This document shows positions 1 to 5,406 of a stretch of 5,406 nt of DNA, piece after piece (position 1 is the first letter of the stretch; the number at the start of each line of letters is the position of its first letter). The DNA lies in assembly GCA_937898155.1 (NCBI GenBank), contig CALEJO010000117.1, positions 1 through 5,406 of the forward strand, written 5' to 3'. Origin of the DNA: an uncultured Clostridia bacterium. Its GTDB lineage: Bacteria; Bacillota; Clostridia; Oscillospirales; CAG-272. A model generated the notes under the pieces. It was not told where the DNA came from. It made no database searches and saw only the letters and a list, made by a program, of their open reading frames with translations. The translations under genes and the position numbers were made by a program.

Positions 1-343
1 CGCCTTGCGGTTCGCGATCACGAACTCCTCCGTCGCCGCGGCGCCCTGCCAGACGTCCGAGTCGAACGACTCGCCGAGCCCCGCCGTGGCAAACCGCACA
101 CAGTCTGCCGGCGTGGAATCGACGGAGAACGCCCTGACGCCCGAAAGAACGTCGGCGCGTTTGACCTCGAAGGGATTATGGATGTCGATGCCGTGGCTTT
201 TGCCGCTTTGCTCCCTGTATTTGCCGCGACGATCCTTGCTTCGGCGCGACGACCGTCACGCTCCCGAGCTTTTTTGCCCACGCGGCGAGCGTGAGAATTC
301 CCTCGGCAAAGATGCCGTCATCGTTGGTAATCAGTATTTTCAT
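1..343 (-). pseudogene. surE: surE-like 5'-nucleotidase, frame-disrupted, 3' end outside window
   Basis: SurE is a metal-dependent 5'-/3'-nucleotidase acting on nucleoside monophosphates. The ATG at 341-343 opens with MKILITNDDGIFAEGI, the family's N-terminal motif with the metal-binding Asp pair, and continues to VTVVAPK near position 239. That frame then stops at 176-178, after only 55 codons. The rest of the protein is in another minus frame, open from about 255 to the window edge: EQSGKSHGIDIHNPFEV (from about 213 downwards) and later DSTPADCVRF. Between AAG (239-241) and GAG (211-213) lie 25 bases where the family usually has about one codon, so about 22 bases are extra and the frame shifts. 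The motif SGxN, which carries a metal ligand and should follow PADCV, is also absent in every frame before the edge. The start overlaps the upstream phosphoesterase stop (ATGA). Most likely a decaying pseudogene; an assembly artefact is the alternative. Confidence 0.8.
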
Positions 344-1320
344 AGCCACCCCTCGTTTTGTTCCTTGTAGTCGCGGAGCAGTGCGTCCGCGTCCCGCAAA
401 AGGGCTTTCCGCTCCTTTTTGGAATAGACCGTCGCACCGCTGGCACAGGCGTGCCCGCCGCCGTGATAGCGCGTGGCGAGCTCCTGCACGGTGACGAAGC
501 GCGAGCGAAGCCGCACGCGAATGGTTTTGTCGGGATATTCGATCAGCGCGAGCCAGATGAGACTGCCCTTGATGCCGTCGAGAAACCCGATCGCCGTGCT
601 GGCTTCCTCGGTGGTCAGATGCAGGCGGCGCTGGGTGGCGCGGCTGATGTCCAGATACGCGACGCCATGCTCGGTCATTTTCATCCGTTTCAGCATCGCC
701 GCCTGATATTTCAGATGCGAGTAGTCGCTGAGATAGAGATGCGCGAACAGCGTTTCTGTGTCGATGCCCTGATCGAGCATCCGTGCGGCGAGGCGCAGGG
801 TGTCACCGGACGTGCCGTCGTAGCGGAAACGGCCGGAATCCGTCACCATGCCTGCGTAAAGGCAGGTCGCCGCCTCGGCGTCGATGCGGAGCTCGTCCGC
901 GAACGCGTCATAAAACGCCGCGATCATTTCGCAGACGGACGAACGGAAATCCTCCACCCATGAGAGATCGCCGTAGGGCTTGTCGTCGATGTGGTGGTCG
1001 ATTTTGATGAGCTTATCGCAGAGCGAATATTTGGTATTGGAGATGCGATCGACGGTGCCGGTATCCAATACGACGCCGAGCGCGCCCGCGTAAAGCGCGT
1101 CGTCGAGCGGAGCATCCTCGGTGCCGAGAAACGCCATGTAGTCGGCGTAGTCCTCGTTCACGACGTAGATTTCCTTTTCGGGGAAGGAGAGGGAAAGGAT
1201 GCGCTTGAAACCGAGCGTCGAGCCGACGGCATCGCCGTCGGGGCGGGCGTGGCGCATAAGGATGATGCGCTCATAAGCGCGAATGGTGTCGAGAATTTCT
1301 CTCATGATCGGTTCATTCAT
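340..1320 (-). CDS. DHH/DHHA1 phosphoesterase, NrnA-like (326 aa, second of a tandem pair)
   Basis: Predicted cytoplasmic, Mn-dependent phosphoesterase of the DHH/DHHA1 family. NrnA members degrade short oligoribonucleotides (nanoRNA) and dephosphorylate pAp; some relatives act on linear dinucleotides such as pGpG. All active-site motifs are present: H24 with PDGD (D28, D30), D86 in VVLDTG, D108-H109-H110, and GMVTDSGRF at 157-165 with D161. The C-terminal DHHA1 domain carries the substrate-binding GGGH at about 287-290. The length fits the single-protein NrnA type (about 310-330 aa), with no membrane or PAS segments as in GdpP. The chosen ATG (1318-1320) has GGAGG just upstream and overlaps the end of the preceding paralogue by 8 nt. 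Its stop overlaps the surE start. The second ATG, four bases downstream in ATGAATGA, is out of frame with this protein. The exact substrate cannot be read from sequence. Confidence 0.93.
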   Translation of the reverse strand: MNEPIMREILDTIRAYERIILMRHARPDGDAVGSTLGFKRILSLSFPEKEIYVVNEDYADYMAFLGTEDAPLDDALYAGALGVVLDTGTVDRISNTKYSLCDKLIKIDHHIDDKPYGDLSWVEDFRSSVCEMIAAFYDAFADELRIDAEAATCLYAGMVTDSGRFRYDGTSGDTLRLAARMLDQGIDTETLFAHLYLSDYSHLKYQAAMLKRMKMTEHGVAYLDISRATQRRLHLTTEEASTAIGFLDGIKGSLIWLALIEYPDKTIRVRLRSRFVTVQELATRYHGGGHACASGATVYSKKERKALLRDADALLRDYKEQNEGWL

Positions 1321-2257
1321 GGTCTGCCTCCGTCAAATGATTCAGTTCGTCGAGCAGTTGCATCGCTTCCGCGCGGTCGCGGAGCGTGGCGCCGCTCGCC
1401 TTGATATGTCCGCCGCCGCCGTGCGCCACGGCGATCTGATTGACGTTATATTGGCTCGACCGCAGCTCGCAAAGCACGCCCTCGTCGGTCTCCGTGAAGT
1501 TTGCCCAAATTTCGATGCCGCGAATATCGGACATCGTATTGACCATGCCGCGCGAGATGCCGAATGTGTCGAGTGGGAGCGCCGCGGCTTCCTCTTTCGT
1601 GGTATAGAGGAACGCGACGCCGTTCGGCGTCGTTTGGATTTTCAGAATGAACTGCGCGCGCAGTTTCATAAAGGTGAGGTCGTCCGCGTAGAGATTGCGG
1701 TAAATGTCCGCCGTCTCGAACGGCTGTTCCATCAGGAACGCCGCGCGGCGGAACGTCTGCGCGGTCGTCGAGTCGTAGCGGAAGCGACCGGAGTCGGTCA
1801 CCATGCCCGTGTAGAGCGATTTTGCCGCGAGGGGCGAAAGGCGAAGTCCGCATTCCATCGCAAATGCCGTCACGAGCCCGCAACAGCTTTCGTAGGACGA
1901 GTCGATGACTTCGATGTCGGTGATTTTTTCGCAGAACAGATGGTGGTCGATCCGCGCGGTCGCGGCGGCGTTTTGATAGCGCGTATCGCTGACAAGCGCG
2001 CTCGACGCGGTGTCGAGCACAATGGCGAGCGCACCGTCATACGCGGCATCGGGAATGACGTCGGGCGCGGAATCCTCCATGAACGCGTAGCGCTTCGGCT
2101 CGTCACCGACGGCGTAGACTTCTTTTCCGGGGAAGTTTTCGAGAAGAATATGTTTCAGCCCGACCTGACTGCCGATCGCATCGCCGTCGGGATTCAGATG
2201 GCGGTGCAGAATGATGCGGTCGTGGGTGCGGACGGCTTCTAAAAGAGATTCAAACAT
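1313..2257 (-). CDS. DHH/DHHA1 phosphoesterase, NrnA-like (314 aa, first of a tandem pair)
   Basis: Second DHH/DHHA1 phosphoesterase, a paralogue of the gene just downstream. Motifs in order: H20 with NPDGD (D24, D26), D82 in IVLDTA, D104-H105-H106, GMVTDSGRF at 151-159 with D155, and a DHHA1 GGGGH at about 280-284. Its length is close to that of Bacillus NrnA (a little over 310 aa), so oligoribonuclease/pAp phosphatase activity is the best guess. The two copies share the motifs and overall layout but differ widely between them, so the duplication is old or the pair was brought together, and the substrates may have split. The ATG at 2255-2257 is preceded by AAGGAG at suitable spacing and starts 12 nt after the dNTPase stop. 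The stop TGA lies within ATGAATGA, which also holds the next gene's start, so translational coupling is likely. Alternative: a c-di-nucleotide intermediate (pGpG/pApA) hydrolase. Confidence 0.93.
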   Translation of the reverse strand: MFESLLEAVRTHDRIILHRHLNPDGDAIGSQVGLKHILLENFPGKEVYAVGDEPKRYAFMEDSAPDVIPDAAYDGALAIVLDTASSALVSDTRYQNAAATARIDHHLFCEKITDIEVIDSSYESCCGLVTAFAMECGLRLSPLAAKSLYTGMVTDSGRFRYDSTTAQTFRRAAFLMEQPFETADIYRNLYADDLTFMKLRAQFILKIQTTPNGVAFLYTTKEEAAALPLDTFGISRGMVNTMSDIRGIEIWANFTETDEGVLCELRSSQYNVNQIAVAHGGGGHIKASGATLRDRAEAMQLLDELNHLTEADHE

Positions 2258-2269
2258 GGCGGCTCCTTT

Positions 2270-3469
2270 TCAGTCAAAATAACCTTTGTAGACGATCTTA
2301 TATTTGCTGTCGGGGAAGAAGAAATGATGCAGGTCGATGAAATAGTCGTCCGTCATACTGGCGATGTAATCGACGATGAGCTGGTTCGGCTCGGTCTCGC
2401 GGTAGGGAATCGTCCGCTTGCGGGCGTTCTCCTCGACATAGAGGATATGATGCGACCAGATCGGCGATTCCTTGTTGCCCTTGTTCAGATCGTCGAGCAG
2501 TTTTTCGTAAATTTCCTCCATCATCGGCTGGACCGTGGCGTCGAAGCGGGATTGCTCGACGTTGTTTTCATAGATGACGGCGTAGTTATCGCTTTTCAGC
2601 CGTTTGAGCGCGTCGAAATGCTCCGCGTCCATTTTGATATAGGGCTTGCCGTAGCTGTTTTCGATGATATTGACAGTGAGATTATTGATGATATCGGCGC
2701 TGACGGAGGCGATGCCGCCCTCGGGGAACGCGCCCTCGGTGATCATTTTCGTGCGCATCGCGTCTTGGCGGTCTTTGCCGAGATAGGCGATGATGTCGGA
2801 GATGCGGACGACGCATCCTTCGAGCGTCGAGGGGATCAGCTTGCGTACACACGCTTTGTCGCGGTAGCACGATTCGATGCGCGCATCGAATTCCGCGAAA
2901 TCGCGGAGCGGGGCAGGGCGGTATTCTTCCAGCTCCAGCTCGCCGTCGTGGCAGGCGATGCCGTCGAGCGTTTGCAGGGAGAGATTATAGGGGAAGATGC
3001 CGTCCAGCACGCGGACGGAATGGATGTTGTGGCTGAAATGTCTGCCCGTATGTTCGCAGTAAATGCGGTCGAGATATCGTTCGCCCGCGTGGCCGAACGG
3101 GGTGTGCCCGATGTCGTGCCCGAGCGAGATCGCTTCGATCAGATCGAGGTTCAGATTGAGCGCGCTTCCGATCGTGCGTGCGATGCGGGAAACGAGCTGC
3201 ACGTGCAGGCTCCGGCGCGTCAGGTCGTCGTTTTTGAAGAACGAAAAGACCTGCGTTTTGTCGGTATAGCGGTTGTAATAGGGACAATACAGAATATTGT
3301 CCGTGTCATAAACGAACGGCGGACGCCAGACGCTCACCTTGTTCGGATTCAGCGTGGTCCGACGGACGGCGTTTTGATTGTCAAACGCGAGATGGGCATA
3401 GGAACCGTCTGCTTTTTCCCGCTCCATCAGGCGCAGAACGGACTCGGAAACCTGTTCGTATTTCGGCAT
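2270..3469 (-). CDS. dgt: HD-domain deoxynucleoside triphosphate triphosphohydrolase, Dgt family
   Basis: Predicted cytoplasmic dNTPase that cleaves a dNTP to deoxynucleoside and triphosphate, adjusting the dNTP pool. Around residues 64-98 it shows the family pattern NRYTDKTQVF followed by TRRSLHVQLVSRIAR, with H89 as the first metal ligand. GHDIGHTPFGHAGE at 117-130 supplies H118-D119, H122 and H127. FSHNIHSVR (145-153) and ISDIIAYLGKDRQDA (223-237, D225 as the last ligand) complete the HD active site. The 399 residues fit the shorter Dgt-like branch. The substrate may be dGTP or several dNTPs, so the symbol denotes the family only. The ATG at 3467-3469 follows GGAGG at ideal distance. The gene leads the compact nucleotide cluster, with the DHH gene beginning 12 nt after its stop. 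A 49-nt gap separates it from the acyltransferase upstream, and no clear terminator is seen there. Related dNTPases are known to limit phages by draining dNTPs; a defence role here is only a possibility. Confidence 0.93.
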   Translation of the reverse strand: MPKYEQVSESVLRLMEREKADGSYAHLAFDNQNAVRRTTLNPNKVSVWRPPFVYDTDNILYCPYYNRYTDKTQVFSFFKNDDLTRRSLHVQLVSRIARTIGSALNLNLDLIEAISLGHDIGHTPFGHAGERYLDRIYCEHTGRHFSHNIHSVRVLDGIFPYNLSLQTLDGIACHDGELELEEYRPAPLRDFAEFDARIESCYRDKACVRKLIPSTLEGCVVRISDIIAYLGKDRQDAMRTKMITEGAFPEGGIASVSADIINNLTVNIIENSYGKPYIKMDAEHFDALKRLKSDNYAVIYENNVEQSRFDATVQPMMEEIYEKLLDDLNKGNKESPIWSHHILYVEENARKRTIPYRETEPNQLIVDYIASMTDDYFIDLHHFFFPDSKYKIVYKGYFD

Positions 3470-3518
3470 AAGATACCTCCAAAATGAGTTGTTTTTTCGA
3501 GTTTTTCGGTTTGTATGA

Positions 3519-4649
3519 TTAGGGCTTGGGTTGCGTATCGGTTTTGGATGTGCTCGGAAAAAGTAATTTGTTTTTGAGTTTCAGAAGGACACCGGTCAGA
3601 AGATCGAACACGAAAGATGCCGCGAAACAGAGAAGCAGTCCCCACAGCATCACGAGAATCGGGTTCTGCGGCAGATACAGGATGGGCTGGAAAAGCGACT
3701 TGCAGGGGTTAAAGAAGATGCAGGAGACAAACCACATGAGCATCGAATATTTGCCGATGAAAAAGAGAATTTTCGGCGGATGTTTCCACCCGATGCTCTT
3801 TGACAGATTGACTGTCAGATAGATAAACGCCGGCGCGTAAATCGCGTCTATGCTGACGCTGAGAGAGAAAACTCCCGCAAAGCCGATCGAAACGTCCGGC
3901 GCCCAAAGCCGCCCCATCGGGACGAGCAGAAGCATCAGACTCCAAATCACGATGTTCATCCATTTCCGTTTGAGGAGGGCATCGTTGATGTTTTGTATTT
4001 TCGGGAAAAACCGATATTCGGCAAAGAGATATCCCGTCAGAATGCAGGGAAACCACCGCTCCGTGTTCCAAAGCGTTTCCCGGATGATGTCGCTTGGAAT
4101 AAAATGCGCGAGCAAACGGAACGCGAGCGGGGCGCCGATATACGCGATCAGCAAATCGACGTGAATATTTTTCGACATGATTTTGGTGAGGCAAGGAAGG
4201 ACCAACATAGAGATCAGATAAAACGCGACATACCAGCAAAATACCATCGTCGGACGGGAAAGCGCAAAGCACTCTTTGACGAAGTTGCCGACCGTATATT
4301 GCCGATATCCTCCGCAGACCGCGATCAACGCGAAAACGAAAAACACGCACCAATAGGAAAGGAGAAGATCGCTTATTTTTTTCAAGGAATACCGAAACGT
4401 CTTGCTTTGGCGAAACGCGTAAAAATATCCGGTGAGAAAGCAAAAGATCGGAACGCACAGTTCAAACGGCGCTCGAAAATAGGGCGCGATCGTTTCCATG
4501 AACGGATATTCGATCCCGTCGAGCCACCATTCGGGGAACGTAAAGAAATGATGCAAAAACATCATGATTAGCGCGATCCCTTTGATGACGTTGGTCGTGA
4601 ACTTATCAAAATACGGCTCGCCGATGCCGGCGCTTACGGGTTTGCTCAT
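3519..4649 (-). CDS. Acyltransferase-3 family integral membrane protein
   Basis: Polytopic membrane protein of 376 aa resembling the acyltransferase-3 family (OafA-like and related O-acetyltransferases), which transfer acyl groups, usually acetyl, to cell-surface sugars or other acceptors. The start NVIKGIALIMMFLHHFF (residues 20-36) matches the first membrane helix of the family, with the conserved His at 33 or 34. It is followed by VPIFCFLTGYFYAF at 66-79, a typical second helix, and a series of hydrophobic segments giving roughly ten helices in all. ILTGYLFAEYRFF, near residue 200, is another family-like stretch. The C-terminus is short, basic and polar. The ATG at 4647-4649 follows GAGGAG at good distance. 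The gene is complete and more AT-rich than the nucleotide cluster downstream. It lies 43 nt after the traX remnant and has no glycan genes beside it in the window, so the acceptor is unknown. Confidence 0.85.
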   Translation of the reverse strand: MSKPVSAGIGEPYFDKFTTNVIKGIALIMMFLHHFFTFPEWWLDGIEYPFMETIAPYFRAPFELCVPIFCFLTGYFYAFRQSKTFRYSLKKISDLLLSYWCVFFVFALIAVCGGYRQYTVGNFVKECFALSRPTMVFCWYVAFYLISMLVLPCLTKIMSKNIHVDLLIAYIGAPLAFRLLAHFIPSDIIRETLWNTERWFPCILTGYLFAEYRFFPKIQNINDALLKRKWMNIVIWSLMLLLVPMGRLWAPDVSIGFAGVFSLSVSIDAIYAPAFIYLTVNLSKSIGWKHPPKILFFIGKYSMLMWFVSCIFFNPCKSLFQPILYLPQNPILVMLWGLLLCFAASFVFDLLTGVLLKLKNKLLFPSTSKTDTQPKP

Positions 4650-4692
4650 TTTTTCTCCTCGTGAATCGAAAGCTGTCGTTTCCTATATATGA

Positions 4693-5020
4693 TTATGCCA
4701 AAAGGATCAGCAGAATCCCCAAAACAAGTTGGTGTGCCGGATAGTAAATGTAAAAGAACCATTTTCCGAACGTCCCGCCTTTTCCTTTCTTTCCGTTAGA
4801 GTCTGGAAATATAGTTTTTCAGATTGCGGGTATAGAGAAACCCGTCCGCGATCATATACGCCATCAGCGGGAACGTGATCCGCCCGACGATGCGAAACGC
4901 GAGCCAGATCGCAGAGCCGGACGTGAAAAAGCATCCGGCAACGTGATCCATCGTCATGGCAATGATGGCGAGGAATTTCAGCCATTCCCGATTCATGATT
5001 TTGAATTCGTTTTCTTTCAT
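4693..5020 (-). pseudogene. traX-like membrane protein gene with internal deletion
   Basis: The N-terminal part, 74 codons from the ATG at 5018-5020 to the stop at 4796-4798, reads as TraX: REWLKFLAIIAMTMDHVAG, then FRIVGRITFPLMAY and DGFLYTRNLKNYISRL. TraX is named for the F-plasmid protein that N-acetylates pilin; many chromosomal relatives in Gram-positive bacteria have unknown targets. The expected protein is over 200 aa. In another minus frame, from about 4800 down to the stop at 4693-4695, the family's typical C-terminal end appears: GKKGKGGTFGKWFFYIYYP followed by AHQLVLG. Only the two ends remain, joined out of frame near 4796-4803, and roughly the middle half is gone. A GGAG precedes the ATG, so the 74-residue fragment, with about two membrane helices, might still be made. 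It starts 31 nt after the peptide gene stop. An N-terminally extended reading from 5101 is not supported, since it would overlap that gene. Confidence 0.82.
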
Positions 5021-5051
5021 AAATGATCTCCGAATTGCGTTTTGTTCGATT

Positions 5052-5282
5052 TTAAGAGGCCACCTTGAAACATTTGACGAGATCCGCGTCGCCCTTTGCA
5101 ATTAACGGGATCGCAAGAATGGCGACTTGAATCCAATTTTGGGAAGCAATTGCCGCAATCAACTCCGGATATTTTGCCGGATCTACTGTGCCTAAAACCG
5201 CTTGTCCAAATGCTTGCCAATTGACTCCGCCGCTTACTTCTTCCAATTCCTTTTCGGTTAATTCTTTGAAATCCGACATCAT
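5052..5282 (-). CDS. Small double-glycine-leader peptide, bacteriocin-like precursor
   Basis: This gene of 76 codons (75 if the second of two adjacent ATGs is used) encodes a peptide with a classic double-glycine leader: MSDFKELTEKELEEVSGG, with the expected cut after G19. Such leaders direct class II bacteriocins, microcins and some signalling peptides to ABC transporters with a C39 peptidase domain. The mature part would be about 57 residues and begin VNWQAFGQAVLG. It has a hydrophobic central stretch (WIQVAILAIPLIAKG, 50-64), two Trp, one Cys (C71) and a near-neutral charge. It lacks the YGNGV box of pediocin-like bacteriocins and has no Ser/Thr/Cys-rich core that would suggest a lantipeptide. 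I do not recognise the core. No exporter, immunity gene or modification enzyme is certain in the window; the neighbouring traX remnant and acyltransferase are the only candidates. The ribosome site is weak (AG-rich, GTGAG about 8 nt upstream). Being an antimicrobial is inferred from the leader. Confidence 0.75.
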   Translation of the reverse strand: MMSDFKELTEKELEEVSGGVNWQAFGQAVLGTVDPAKYPELIAAIASQNWIQVAILAIPLIAKGDADLVKCFKVAS

Positions 5283-5296
5283 GGTTTCTCACTTTC

Positions 5297-5406
5297 TCAT
5301 ATATTTTTTATTTGCTTCGATTTTTGTGTTGACATCAAAACCACGCACTCCACGTGGTTCGACAGGCCGAGATTGATGTCAGATTTTTGCCGTGTACGGG
5401 GGAACA
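5297..5406 (-). CDS. C-terminal end of a protein resembling RlmD/RumA-type RNA uracil methyltransferase (partial)
   Basis: One minus frame is open from the right edge to a TGA at 5297-5299 and gives about 35 residues: FPRTRQKSDINLGLS, then NHVECVVLMS and a short basic tail. HVE(T/C)VVLM/L at the very end is a hallmark of the C-terminus of TrmA/RlmD-family 23S rRNA (uracil-C5) methyltransferases, where it usually follows almost directly on a FPxT motif. Here about a dozen residues separate FPRT from HVE, and the tail after LMS is Lys-rich and unfamiliar. If the assignment is right, this end has been remodelled. The peptide gene begins 14 nt after the stop. Almost all of the gene lies outside the window, so the call rests on one short motif. 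Confidence 0.5.
   Translation of the reverse strand, partial: FPRTRQKSDINLGLSNHVECVVLMSTQKSKQIKNI
5330..5381. repeat. Nested inverted repeats upstream of the GG-leader peptide gene
   Basis: TGACATCAA at 5330-5338 is matched exactly by its reverse complement TTGATGTCA at 5373-5381. Inside this pair, AACCACG (5339-5345) and CGTGGTT (5353-5359) form a perfect 7-bp stem with a 7-base loop. The two pairs do not share a centre, and they overlap the partial reading frame that ends at 5297. The inner hairpin has no U-tract on either strand, so it is not a clear terminator. It could be part of a recombination site, an operator, or simply a coding constraint. Confidence 0.45.

Noticed and set aside
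18..281. Minus-strand reading frame of 87 codons at the left end
   Set aside because: It is the third, Arg/Ser-rich frame inside the surE remnant. Neither SurE block is encoded in it.
1283..2242. Plus-strand reading frame of 319 codons opposite the first DHH gene
   Set aside because: It is the antisense shadow of a gene with all DHH/DHHA1 motifs. The translation is Arg/Val-rich, as expected of such shadows.
2324..3487. Long plus-strand reading frame of 387 codons opposite the dNTPase gene
   Set aside because: It lies entirely antisense to a protein with complete HD motifs. The GC-rich codon pattern of the real gene keeps the opposite frame open, and the translation shows no family motif.
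3470..3518. Terminator between the acyltransferase and dNTPase genes
   Set aside because: The stretch has A-runs and T-runs but no stem that could pair, so no rho-independent terminator can be supported.
4692..4722. Promoter for the acyltransferase gene (minus strand TTGGGG, 19 bases, CATAAT)
   Set aside because: The spacing is long, the first box is poor, and it lies inside the traX remnant. It is not strong enough to list.
4796..5101. N-terminally extended TraX start at 5101
   Set aside because: It would overlap the peptide gene by about 50 bases. The extension is unlike TraX, while the ATG at 5018-5020 has a GGAG upstream.
5329..5357. Plus-strand TTGACA at 5329-5334 as a -35 box
   Set aside because: About 17 bases further on the sequence is GC-rich (ACGTGG), with no -10 box, and no plus-strand gene follows.
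5188..5376. Plus-strand reading frame of 62 codons over the peptide gene
   Set aside because: It is antisense to the GG-leader peptide gene and the RlmD-like end, and has no ribosome site or motif of its own.

Overview
The window reads as bacterial chromosome. All supported genes lie on the minus strand, so transcription runs from position 5406 towards 1. The protein families and Shine-Dalgarno sites close to GGAGG suggest a Gram-positive anaerobe of the Bacillota, probably Clostridia. That placement is an inference, because no marker gene is complete enough to fix it.

The downstream half (about 1-3470) is a GC-rich, tightly packed cluster for nucleotide and short-RNA turnover. In transcription order it holds an HD-domain dNTP triphosphohydrolase of the Dgt family, two tandem DHH/DHHA1 phosphoesterases of the NrnA type, and the 5' part of surE (5'-nucleotidase). 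The spacings are 12 nt, an 8-nt overlap (ATGAATGA) and a 4-nt overlap (ATGA), as expected of one translationally coupled operon. The surE copy looks broken. Its start codon and N-terminal motif lie in one frame and the rest of the recognisable protein in another, with about 22 extra bases between them. A second conserved block (SGxN) is also not found where it belongs.

The upstream half (about 3519-5406) is visibly more AT-rich and looks accessory. It holds an intact acyltransferase-3 family membrane protein, a traX-like gene that has lost its middle, and a small 76-codon gene for a peptide with a double-glycine (bacteriocin-type) leader. At the right edge are the last 35 or so codons of a protein whose tail resembles the C-terminus of RlmD/RumA-type rRNA uracil methyltransferases. 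The 3' end of rumA is a known integration site for integrative elements. The small peptide gene, the decayed traX and the composition change therefore fit an old insertion or recombination scar next to a housekeeping gene, but this is not proven.

The items most worth following up are the undescribed-looking GG-leader peptide beside two members of the acyltransferase-3/TraX type, the nested inverted repeats just upstream of it, the disrupted surE, and the paired DHH phosphoesterases. No RNA gene, CRISPR array, insertion sequence or convincing rho-independent terminator is visible, and no gap between genes exceeds about 50 bases.
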